Shown: one piece after another, positions 1 to 6,913 of the stretch
How the letters are laid out: every line of letters starts with the position of its first letter
Numbering within the stretch: the stretch's first letter is position 1
Source: Filimonas lacunae
Lineage (GTDB): Bacteria > Bacteroidota > Bacteroidia > Chitinophagales > Chitinophagaceae
Assembly (NCBI RefSeq): GCF_002355595.1
Contig: NZ_AP017422.1
Span: forward strand, 186,001 to 250,000
Length of the DNA stretch: 64,000 nucleotides
Direction: 5' to 3'
Program-made: the position numbers and the translations under genes
The notes under the pieces: model-generated
Database searches by the model: none
The model's input: the letters and a program-made list of their open reading frames with translations, nothing else
What the model was told of the DNA's origin: nothing

Positions 1-313
1 TAACCTGAAAAAGCGTATCACTGAAATTCTGTACGAGCAAGGTTATATCCTGAAGTACAAATTTGAAGATGACAATAAACAAGGCATCATCAAGATAGCA
101 CTTAAATATGATCCTACCACTAAGCAGCCTGCTATCCGTTCTCTGGAAAGAGTAAGCCGTCCAGGTCTGCGTCAGTATTCTAAACCTGCTGACTTCAAAA
201 GAGTTATCAATGGTTTAGGTGTTGCTATCATCAGCACTTCTAAAGGTGTAATGACTGATAAGCAAGCTAAAGCTGACAACGTTGGTGGTGAAGTACTTTG
301 CTACATTTACTAA
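1..313 (+). CDS. rpsH: 30S ribosomal protein S8 (uS8), 3' part
   Basis: The frame open from base 2 gives about 103 C-terminal residues of ribosomal protein S8, an RNA-binding protein of the small subunit; the start lies outside the window. The C-terminal signature ISTSKGVMTDKQA and the ending GGEVLCYIY are typical of the family, and the usual length of about 130 residues fits an N-terminal loss of about 30. It precedes rplF, as in the conserved spc operon. The 127-bp gap that follows holds a weak 5-bp hairpin (325-340) followed by TTTTG. Confidence 0.96.
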   Translation, partial: NLKKRITEILYEQGYILKYKFEDDNKQGIIKIALKYDPTTKQPAIRSLERVSRPGLRQYSKPADFKRVINGLGVAIISTSKGVMTDKQAKADNVGGEVLCYIY

Positions 314-440
314 GAGCAACAAATCCAGGTAATTGCCTGGTTTTGTTCGTTTTACATATTTGTTTTCAGATACATTAAGCTGCACATACACGGCTGACCG
401 GTTTGAAAACGTATTATATCAGAATTAAAACAATTTTTGT

Positions 441-995
441 ATGTCTCGTGTAGGTAAAAAACCAATTGTTGTTCCAGCCGGAGTAACTATTACTGTTGGT
501 AAAGACAACATTGTGACTGTTAAAGGTGCTAAAGGTGAACTGAAGCAGGCTGTTGACAGAGATATCGTTATTGAGGTGAAAGACGGTGTTATTAACATCG
601 GCCGCCCTACTGATCAAATCCGTCACCGCGCATTACACGGTTTATACCGTGCCTTAATTGCAAACCTGGTGAAAGGTGTAACTGAAGGTTACAAGAAAGA
701 CCTTGAACTGGTGGGTGTGGGTTATAAAGCTGCCAACCAGGGTAACACTCTGGACCTGTCTCTGGGCTATTCTCACAATATCATATTTGAGATTCCTTCA
801 GAATTAAAAGTGACTACTTTAACTGAAAAAGGTCAGAACCCTAAGATTTTCTTAGAAGGTATTGACAAACAATTACTGGGTCAGGTTGCTGCTAAAATTC
901 GTGGCTTACGTAAACCAGAACCGTACAAAGGTAAAGGTGTTAAGTATAGCGGTGAATTTATCCGTCGTAAGGCTGGTAAAGCTGCTGGTAAGTAA
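441..995 (+). CDS. rplF: 50S ribosomal protein L6 (uL6)
   Basis: A 184-residue L6, a large-subunit protein near the factor-binding site. It starts MSRVGKKPIVVPAGVT and carries the C-terminal signature PEPYKGKGVKYSGE followed by a basic tail, at full family length. It lies between rpsH and rplR in standard spc-operon order. No clear Shine-Dalgarno precedes the ATG, only an A/T-rich stretch, which is normal for Bacteroidota. Confidence 0.98.
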   Translation: MSRVGKKPIVVPAGVTITVGKDNIVTVKGAKGELKQAVDRDIVIEVKDGVINIGRPTDQIRHRALHGLYRALIANLVKGVTEGYKKDLELVGVGYKAANQGNTLDLSLGYSHNIIFEIPSELKVTTLTEKGQNPKIFLEGIDKQLLGQVAAKIRGLRKPEPYKGKGVKYSGEFIRRKAGKAAGK

Positions 996-1012
996 AATCA
1001 TTAAAATAATCG

Positions 1013-1035
1013 GCTCCCCGGCAGCATCGGGGAGC
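1013..1035 (+). promoter_or_regulatory. strong hairpin between rplF and rplR
   Basis: GCTCCCCG (1013-1020) and CGGGGAGC (1028-1035) form a perfect 8-bp GC-rich stem with a 7-base loop. No T-run follows, so this is unlikely to be a terminator. It may be an mRNA-processing, stability or translational control element inside the ribosomal operon. Confidence 0.6.
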
Positions 1036-1050
1036 TCTAAATAAACAACA

Positions 1051-1404
1051 ATGGACGCTAAAGTTGTAAGAAGACAAAAGATCCGCTATAGAACCCGTAA
1101 GAAAATAGCTGGAACTCCTTCAGTACCAAGAATTTCTGTATTTCGCAGTAATGCTGATGTATATCTTCAAGTAATTGATGATTTAAATGGTAAAACCATT
1201 GCAGCAGCTTCTACTAAAGACAAGGATATCGCTGCTCAAAAAGTAACTAAGTCTGAAAAGGCTAAACTGGCTGGTGCTGCTGTTGCACGCAAAGCTGTTG
1301 CTTTAGGTGTTACTGCCGCTATTTTTGATCGTGGTGGTTATTTGTATCATGGTCGTGTGAAAGCAGCTGCTGAAGGTGCACGTGAAGGTGGTCTTCAATT
1401 TTAA
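1051..1404 (+). CDS. rplR: 50S ribosomal protein L18 (uL18)
   Basis: A 117-residue L18, the 5S rRNA-binding protein of the large subunit. The N-terminus is basic (RRQKIRYRTRKKIAGTPSVP) and the C-terminus contains FDRGGYLYHGRVKAAAEGAREGG, spread over the usual L18 signature. Length is normal. It lies between rplF and rpsE in the conserved order, 15 bases after a strong GC-rich hairpin. Confidence 0.98.
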   Translation: MDAKVVRRQKIRYRTRKKIAGTPSVPRISVFRSNADVYLQVIDDLNGKTIAAASTKDKDIAAQKVTKSEKAKLAGAAVARKAVALGVTAAIFDRGGYLYHGRVKAAAEGAREGGLQF

Positions 1405-1437
1405 TAATCGTACAACTAACATCGTAAATCGATATAA

Positions 1438-1959
1438 ATGTCTAAAGTAACTGTAAATAAAGTTAAAGCCGCCGGTGACGTTGAACTGAAGGAGAAAGTT
1501 GTGGCTATCAACCGTGTGGTAAAGACCACAAAAGGTGGCCGTACCTTCAGCTTTTCAGCTCTGGTTGTGGTAGGAAATGAAAATGGTATTGTTGGACAAG
1601 GCTTAGGTAAAGCTAAGGAAGTTCAGGAAGCCATCACTAAAGGCATTGAAGATGCCAAAAAGAGCCTGGTTAAAGTGCCTATTATGCACGGTACTATTCC
1701 TCACGATCAGCTGGCTAAAGACGGAGCTGCTAAAGTTCTGATTAAGCCTGCAGCACACGGTACCGGTGTAATCGCCGGTGGTAGCATGCGTGCTGTACTG
1801 GAAAGCGCTGGTGTAACCGACGTATTGGCTAAAAGCTTAGGTTCTGCAAACCCTCATAACGTGGTAAAAGCTACTATTAAAGCTTTAACCCTGTTACGTG
1901 AGCCTGTACAAGTTGCAAAAGACCGCAACCTGCAATTAAAGAAAGTTTTTAACGGATAA
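1438..1959 (+). CDS. rpsE: 30S ribosomal protein S5 (uS5)
   Basis: A 173-residue S5, a small-subunit protein involved in decoding accuracy. The N-terminal double-stranded-RNA-binding region contains [20 protein letters not shown], the family signature, and the C-terminal half has [19 protein letters not shown]. Full length, in conserved order between rplR and rpmD. Confidence 0.98.
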   Translation: MSKVTVNKVKAAGDVELKEKVVAINRVVKTTKGGRTFSFSALVVVGNENGIVGQGLGKAKEVQEAITKGIEDAKKSLVKVPIMHGTIPHDQLAKDGAAKVLIKPAAHGTGVIAGGSMRAVLESAGVTDVLAKSLGSANPHNVVKATIKALTLLREPVQVAKDRNLQLKKVFNG

Positions 1960-2017
1960 AATAGGCTAGTAGGTCAGATGGCACCACGCTATCTGGCTTA
2001 TCTACTAACAATTTTTT

Positions 2018-2200
2018 ATGAAAAAGATTAAAATAACTCAGGTTAAGAGCGCAATCGACAGACCTGAACGTCAGAAACTGACTTTGCAAGCTTTAGGTTT
2101 AAACAAACTTAACTCTTCAAAAGAAGTTGAAGCTACTCCACAGATTTTAGGTATGGTTACTAAAGTTAGCCATTTGATTAAAGTGGAAGAATTAGCTTAG
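2018..2200 (+). CDS. rpmD: 50S ribosomal protein L30 (uL30)
   Basis: A 60-residue protein starting MKKIKITQVKSAIDRPERQK, with LGLNKL and the C-terminal MVTKVSHLIKVEE typical of bacterial L30. The length is normal and the gene lies between rpsE and rplO as expected. The upstream 58-bp gap can fold into an imperfect stem pairing TAGTAG and CAGAT with ATCTG and CTACTA. Confidence 0.97.
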   Translation: MKKIKITQVKSAIDRPERQKLTLQALGLNKLNSSKEVEATPQILGMVTKVSHLIKVEELA

Positions 2201-2262
2201 TTTTCAGTAATAAATAACAAATGCAAGGGGGTGATTCCCCGTTGAGTCTAAAAATCAATAAC

Positions 2263-2712
2263 ATGAAACTGCATAATCTTAAGCCAGCAGAAGGTGCTGT
2301 ACATAAAGACAAACGTTTAGGTCGTGGTGAAGCGAGTGGTAAAGGTGGTACATCTACAAAAGGTAACAAGGGTGGTCAAAGCCGCGCAGGTTATCAGCGT
2401 AAAAATGGTCACGAAGGTGGTCAGATGCCTATCCAAAGACGTATTCCTAAGCGTGGATTTAAAAACAACAACCGTATTGAGTATACAGTATTTAACCTGG
2501 GTCAGGTTTCTCAGATCTCAGAAAAATACGGTATTACTGAATTTTCTCTGGAGAACCTGTATATCAATGGCTTAGTAAGCCGTACTGACAGGGTTAAAAT
2601 TTTAGGTAACGGTGAATTAACCGCTAAAATTACCTTTAAAGTTGATGCAGTAAGTGAAAAAGCAAAAGCGGCTATTGAAGCTGCTGGTGGAACTGTTGAA
2701 GTTTTGAAATAA
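2263..2712 (+). CDS. rplO: 50S ribosomal protein L15 (uL15)
   Basis: A 149-residue L15. The N-terminal half is the usual glycine-rich, basic extension (GRGEASGKGGTSTKGNKGG) and the C-terminal half is the compact L15 fold ending AAGGTVEVLK. An in-frame ATG exists 42 bases upstream at 2221, but homology begins at MKLHNLKPAEGAVHKDKR, so 2263 is preferred. A small GGGG/CCCC hairpin (2227-2240) lies between the two candidates and would sit in the leader. Confidence 0.97.
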   Translation: MKLHNLKPAEGAVHKDKRLGRGEASGKGGTSTKGNKGGQSRAGYQRKNGHEGGQMPIQRRIPKRGFKNNNRIEYTVFNLGQVSQISEKYGITEFSLENLYINGLVSRTDRVKILGNGELTAKITFKVDAVSEKAKAAIEAAGGTVEVLK

Positions 2713-2730
2713 ATTTTAACGATATTTGCC

Positions 2731-2756
2731 AGACGCACCTTCGGGTGCGTCTTTTT
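2731..2756 (+). terminator. intrinsic terminator or attenuator between rplO and secY
   Basis: AGACGCACC (2731-2739) and GGTGCGTCT (2744-2752) form a perfect 9-bp stem capped by a TTCG tetraloop and followed by TTTT. This is a textbook rho-independent terminator placed inside the ribosomal operon, 37 bases before the secY start. Some read-through is expected if secY depends on the upstream promoter. Confidence 0.85.
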
Positions 2757-2792
2757 GGCTTTAAAGCAATAACATAATTAACCGCAGATTCA

Positions 2793-4142
2793 GTGAAAAA
2801 ATTTATTCAGACAGTAAAGAACATCTGGAGCATTGAAGAGTTACGCAGCAAAATCCTGGTTACTCTGGGCTTAATACTGGTGTACAGGGTTGGTACGCAA
2901 ATCGTACTTCCGGGCATCAATCCACATTTATTGGAAGCAGCTAAAGCCAACAACAAAGGTGGTGGTATGTTAGGCTTGTTTGATATGTTTGCGGGTGGAG
3001 CCTTTACCCAGGCTTCTATTCTGGCGTTAGGTATCATGCCTTACATTTCTGCTTCTATCTTTATGCAGTTGATGACCATCCTGGTTCCTCAGTTACAGAA
3101 GGTGCAGAAAGAAGGTGAAAGCGGTCGTAAAAAAATTAACCAGTGGACTAGATATCTTACTGTATTAGTAACCGTTTTCCAGGCTGGTGCTTACGTTGCT
3201 TACCTGAACAGTCCAGGTTATGCTGAGGCTATCATTGCTGATTATAAACCATTCTTCTTCCCATCTACTTTAATTGTACTGACTGCCGGTACTTTATTTG
3301 TGATGTGGATTGGTGAGAAAATTCAGGATAAAGGATTAGGTAACGGTACTTCTATCATTATCATGGTAGGTATCTTAGCCCGTCTTCCACAAGCAATTAT
3401 CCAGGAATTTGGCGCAAAACAAGCCAAAGCCGGTGGTGGTTTGCTGATTTTCCTGATTGAAACTGCTTTATTGATTGCTATTATTATGGGTCTTATCATC
3501 CTGATCCAGGGTGTAAGAAAAGTACCTGTAAACTATGCCAAGCAAATTATTGGTAACAGGCAGTTTGGTGGTGCAAGACAATTTTTGCCTTTAAAGGTGA
3601 ACAGTGCAGGTGTAATGCCTATCATTTTCGCCCAGGCAATTATGTTCCTGCCTACACTGTTTTCTTTTACCAACCTGGATTCTGCTAAAGGTATTGTTCG
3701 CATATTTAACGACCACAGCAATGTATGGTATATGATTATTTATGCGGTAATGGTAATTGGCTTTACCTTCCTATATACGGCCCTGATTTTCAACCCTAAA
3801 CAAATGGGTGAAGATCTGAAGCGTAACAACGGATTTATTCCTGGTGTAAAACCTGGTCAGCCAACTGCTGATTACATTGGCGCTATCATGGATAGAATTA
3901 CTTTGCCTGGCGCTATTTTCCTGGCGTTGGTAGGTATCCTTCCTGGTTTTGCCCAGCGTTTAGGTGTTACCCAGGGTTTCAGTACTTTCTTTGGAGGTAC
4001 TTCTTTACTGATTATGGTGGGAGTTGTGCTGGATACTTTACAGCAAATTGAAACTCATCTGTTAATGCGTCAGTACGATGGTCTTATGAAAGGCGGTCGT
4101 TTACAAGGCAGACAGGCTACCACAACAGCAGCCAGTTATTAA
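2793..4142 (+). CDS. secY: protein translocase subunit SecY
   Basis: A 449-residue integral membrane protein forming the inner-membrane protein-conducting channel with SecE, driven by SecA (encoded here at 43.6 kb). About ten hydrophobic segments are visible. The SecY signature region LGIMPYISASIFMQLMTIL is near residues 81-99, and the cytoplasmic loop contains PVNYAKQIIGNRQFGGARQ. The start codon is GTG, reading MKKFIQTVKNIWSIEELR. It is the last gene of the ribosomal operon and is followed by a terminator. Confidence 0.97.
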   Translation: MKKFIQTVKNIWSIEELRSKILVTLGLILVYRVGTQIVLPGINPHLLEAAKANNKGGGMLGLFDMFAGGAFTQASILALGIMPYISASIFMQLMTILVPQLQKVQKEGESGRKKINQWTRYLTVLVTVFQAGAYVAYLNSPGYAEAIIADYKPFFFPSTLIVLTAGTLFVMWIGEKIQDKGLGNGTSIIIMVGILARLPQAIIQEFGAKQAKAGGGLLIFLIETALLIAIIMGLIILIQGVRKVPVNYAKQIIGNRQFGGARQFLPLKVNSAGVMPIIFAQAIMFLPTLFSFTNLDSAKGIVRIFNDHSNVWYMIIYAVMVIGFTFLYTALIFNPKQMGEDLKRNNGFIPGVKPGQPTADYIGAIMDRITLPGAIFLALVGILPGFAQRLGVTQGFSTFFGGTSLLIMVGVVLDTLQQIETHLLMRQYDGLMKGGRLQGRQATTTAASY

Positions 4143-4164
4143 TTAATTGAACTGATAATAGTAG

Positions 4165-4205
4165 ATAACCTGTTGGGCTAGTTCTGACAGGTTATTTTTA
4201 TTTTG
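4165..4205 (+). terminator. terminator after secY
   Basis: ATAACCTGT (4165-4173) pairs perfectly with ACAGGTTAT (4187-4195), with a 13-base loop, and is followed by TTTTATTTTG. It would end the spc operon transcript, so map is probably transcribed separately. Confidence 0.8.
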
Positions 4206-4248
4206 TAGAACAGGTGTATTTAGTATTATAATGAGCAGGAGGTTTAAT

Positions 4249-5076
4249 ATGATTATTTATAAGACAGAGGCTGAGTTAGCTATCATGAAAACCAATTCTA
4301 CTTTGGTAAGCACTATGCTGGGCGAAGTAGCGAAGGTGTTAAAGCCTGGTATGACCACGCTTGAGATTGACACGTTTTGTAAAAGTTTTATACAGGATAA
4401 CAAAGGGGTTCCTACCTTTTTTAATTTTCATGGTTATCCCCATAATATCTGTGCTTCGGTAAACGACGTGGTGGTGCATGGTTTTCCTAATAAAAAGGAA
4501 TTGAAAGAAGGGGATATTGTTTCTATTGATGTAGGTATTACCAGGGATGGTTATGTGGGAGAGCATGCTTATACCTTTATTATGGGGGAGGTAAGCCCTG
4601 AGGTGCTACAGCTGGTGAAGGTAACAAAGGAATCGTTATACAAAGGTATTGAGAAGGCTATTGCCGGTAATCGTGTGGGAGATATTGCTTTTGCTATTCA
4701 GGAGCATACTGAACGTAAGTATGGTTATGGCGTAGTAAGGGAGCTGGTAGGGCATGGCCTGGGTAAAACCATGCATGAAGATCCGCAGGTGCCTAACTAT
4801 GGTAAAAGAGGTACAGGAACTTACCTGAAAGAGAATGTGGTACTGGCTATTGAGCCGATGATTAATTTAGGTAAGCGCGATATATATACAGAAGAAGATG
4901 GTTGGACTGTACGTACACGTGACGGCAAGCCGTCTGTGCATTTTGAGCATAATGTATGTGTGAAAAAGGGAAAGGCATTCATTCTTTCTGACTACAGCAT
5001 TATTGAAGCTGCGGAACAAAGCAATCCGAATTTAAATACGAGTTACTATACCAACACTGTTAAAGCCTCTTCTTAA
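4249..5076 (+). CDS. map: type I methionine aminopeptidase
   Basis: A 275-residue metalloprotease that removes the initiator methionine from nascent proteins. Expected metal ligands are D94, H169, E202 and E233; the fifth position, normally Asp in the GD(S/T) motif, is Glu here (E105, in GYVGEHAYTF, codon GAG at 4561-4563). The start at 4249 is chosen because an upstream in-frame ATG at 4231 leaves AGGAGG (4237-4242) inside the coding region, whereas that Shine-Dalgarno-like box is ideally placed 6 bases before 4249. It follows secY, as is common, and is 3 bases from the next gene. Confidence 0.95.
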   Translation: MIIYKTEAELAIMKTNSTLVSTMLGEVAKVLKPGMTTLEIDTFCKSFIQDNKGVPTFFNFHGYPHNICASVNDVVVHGFPNKKELKEGDIVSIDVGITRDGYVGEHAYTFIMGEVSPEVLQLVKVTKESLYKGIEKAIAGNRVGDIAFAIQEHTERKYGYGVVRELVGHGLGKTMHEDPQVPNYGKRGTGTYLKENVVLAIEPMINLGKRDIYTEEDGWTVRTRDGKPSVHFEHNVCVKKGKAFILSDYSIIEAAEQSNPNLNTSYYTNTVKASS

Positions 5077-5079
5077 GTA

Positions 5080-6303
5080 ATGCAAAAGCATTTAGTTGTT
5101 ATAGGTGGCGGTGCAGCTGGTTTTTTCTGTGCAGTGAATGCTGCACGTATGAATTCTCAGCTGAAAGTAACCATACTGGAAAAAAGTAGTAAAGTGCTTT
5201 CTAAAGTAAAGGTGAGTGGCGGAGGCAGGTGTAATGTTACACATGCCTGTTTTGACATGAATGCACTGGTGCAATTCTATCCCCGGGGAAAGAATTTTCT
5301 CAAGAAAACTTTCCACTGGTTTAATCCTTCCCATACTATTGAATGGTATGGCGAACGTGGAGTGGCATTGAAAAAAGAAGCTGATGGCAGAATGTTCCCG
5401 GTGACAGATAATTCTCAAACGGTTATCGACTGCCTGTTGCGTGAAGCTGATAAGCATAAGGTAGAGGTAGTATTGCATGCAGATGTTAAGGAGATTGCCC
5501 GAAAAGAAGGTTTTTTTGCTTTATCGTTGGGTGGTGATCGTGTGATGAAGGCAGATTTTGTGTGCGTAGCGTGCGGAGGATTTCCTAAAGCGGAACATTT
5601 TGGATGGCTGAATCGTTTGGGACATACGGCAGAGACGCCTGTGCCTTCTCTTTTTACTTTTAATATGCCTGGTAATGCTATCACTTCTTTAATGGGAGTA
5701 AGTGTATCTAATGCGCAGGTAAAGGTTGTTGGCACTAAGCTGGTTCAACAGGGGCCGTTATTAATTACCCATTGGGGTATGAGCGGACCGGCTATTTTGC
5801 GACTTTCTGCCTGGGGAGCACGTAATCTGGCTGAAATGGATTACCAGTTTAGTATTTATGTGAACTGGGTACCGGAATATACAGAGCAGACGTTAAGAGA
5901 TGTGTGGGCTTCTATCAGGAATGACCATGCGCAGCAACGTATGGGAGGTAAAAATCCTTTTCAGTTACCTTCCCGTTTATGGGCTTACCTGTTACAACAA
6001 TGTGAAACGGATGAGAACGTGCGATGGGGTGAACTGCCTTCCAAACAGCAAAATAAGCTGATTCAACATCTGACTATGCAGCAGTTTTCTGTTAAAGGTA
6101 AAACTACCTTTAAAGAAGAGTTTGTGACTTGCGGCGGTATTAAACCGGGGGAAATAGAACCTGCTACTATGGAAAGCCGGGTGGTTCCCCAGCTGTTTTT
6201 TGCAGGGGAAATAATGGATGTGGATGGTGTTACCGGTGGATTTAATTTTCAACATGCCTGGACCAGCGGGTGGATAGCAGCAAAAGCGATAGCGGAGAAA
6301 TAA
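5080..6303 (+). CDS. BaiN/HI0933-family FAD-dependent oxidoreductase
   Basis: A 407-residue flavoprotein. The N-terminus HLVVIGGGAAGFFCAVNAA is the Rossmann FAD-binding motif, KVSGGGRCNVTH (about residues 45-56) is the characteristic second motif of the HI0933 group, and the C-terminal region FFAGEIMDVDGVTGGFNFQ closes the FAD site. Family members include BaiN of bile-acid metabolism, but most have no known substrate, and none can be assigned here. Only 3 bases separate it from map, suggesting co-transcription. It occupies the place where infA, rpmJ and rpsM often follow secY and map in other genomes. Confidence 0.88.
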   Translation: MQKHLVVIGGGAAGFFCAVNAARMNSQLKVTILEKSSKVLSKVKVSGGGRCNVTHACFDMNALVQFYPRGKNFLKKTFHWFNPSHTIEWYGERGVALKKEADGRMFPVTDNSQTVIDCLLREADKHKVEVVLHADVKEIARKEGFFALSLGGDRVMKADFVCVACGGFPKAEHFGWLNRLGHTAETPVPSLFTFNMPGNAITSLMGVSVSNAQVKVVGTKLVQQGPLLITHWGMSGPAILRLSAWGARNLAEMDYQFSIYVNWVPEYTEQTLRDVWASIRNDHAQQRMGGKNPFQLPSRLWAYLLQQCETDENVRWGELPSKQQNKLIQHLTMQQFSVKGKTTFKEEFVTCGGIKPGEIEPATMESRVVPQLFFAGEIMDVDGVTGGFNFQHAWTSGWIAAKAIAEK

Positions 6304-6327
6304 CAGATTCACTTATTTAACATAAAG

Positions 6328-6375
6328 AAGCGGTATCCTTTAGTAATAACTACTACTACGGGATACCGCTTTTCT
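6328..6375. terminator. bidirectional terminator between convergent genes
   Basis: AAGCGGTATCC (6328-6338) and GGATACCGCTT (6361-6371) form an 11-bp perfect stem with a 22-base loop, followed by TTCT on the plus strand. It lies between the flavoprotein gene (plus) and the small exported-protein gene (minus), so it probably ends both transcripts. Confidence 0.8.
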
Positions 6376-6416
6376 ATTCGTTTCTCTACCTGTTTTACTT
6401 CGGAATATTGTTTTCC

Positions 6417-6731
6417 TTAGTTTTTAGCGGGGGTAGCAGGGGCCGTTTTGTTTGCTTTATAGCGTTTGTCGGCTGTGCCATCTTTTTTGGTAGGGCCTGC
6501 CGGTTTTTGCTCTTTCGCTGCGTCTTTGTTCTCTTTATATCTCATGTCAGGCGTGCCGTCTTTTTTAGTTGGCGTACCTGTTGTTGCTGCCGGCTTCTGA
6601 TCTTTTTTAGGAGTAGCTGTTGCTGTTTTTGCAGGTGCCTGGGCTGTTTCGGCCTTTTTCTCTTTGGTTTGTGCAAAAGAAGCTGCTGACAGCATGCAGG
6701 TGGCCATCAGGGCGAGGATCAGTTTTTTCAT
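6417..6731 (-). CDS. small exported protein with duplicated KKDGTxDxRYKxNK motif
   Basis: A 104-residue protein from the ATG at 6731; an ATG three codons upstream (6740) is the alternative. Residues 1-20, MKKLILALMATCMLSAASFA, look like a signal peptide with cleavage before Q. The mature part is Lys/Ala/Pro/Thr-rich, low in complexity and probably disordered. It carries two copies of a 14-residue motif, KKDGTPDMRYKENK and KKDGTADKRYKANK. I recognise no named family or function. It is a single-gene unit, convergent with the flavoprotein gene and divergent from rpsA. Confidence 0.75.
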   Translation of the reverse strand: MKKLILALMATCMLSAASFAQTKEKKAETAQAPAKTATATPKKDQKPAATTGTPTKKDGTPDMRYKENKDAAKEQKPAGPTKKDGTADKRYKANKTAPATPAKN

Positions 6732-6826
6732 ATAAATCATGTATTTAGGCAGAAAAGGTAGGAGAATTTTGAGATTCGCTGCTTACTTTTTCCTGAAGAA
6801 TTACTTAAAAAATTCCCATCAGGATT

Positions 6827-6838
6827 GCATTGCAATGC
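6827..6838. promoter_or_regulatory. 12-bp perfect palindrome upstream of rpsA
   Basis: GCATTGCAATGC is a perfect palindrome centred about 44 bases upstream of the rpsA -7 element, in the gap shared with the divergent small-protein gene. It could be an operator, but nothing else here supports a specific regulator. Confidence 0.4.
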
Positions 6839-6875
6839 TGGCTTAGGGTATATAGTGTATCTGGTAAAAAAATAG

Positions 6876-6906
6876 TAACTTTGCAACCCCGAATAAAACC
6901 TCGGGG
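6876..6906 (+). promoter_or_regulatory. rpsA promoter -7 element and leader hairpin
   Basis: TAACTTTG (6876-6883) matches the Bacteroidota -7 consensus TAnnTTTG exactly. The predicted transcript start, a few bases downstream, coincides with a hairpin: CCCCGA (6887-6892) paired with TCGGGG (6901-6906), loop of 8. The ATG is at 6914, so the hairpin makes up nearly the whole leader and could protect the mRNA or control its translation. Confidence 0.7.
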
Positions 6907-6913
6907 TAATGTT

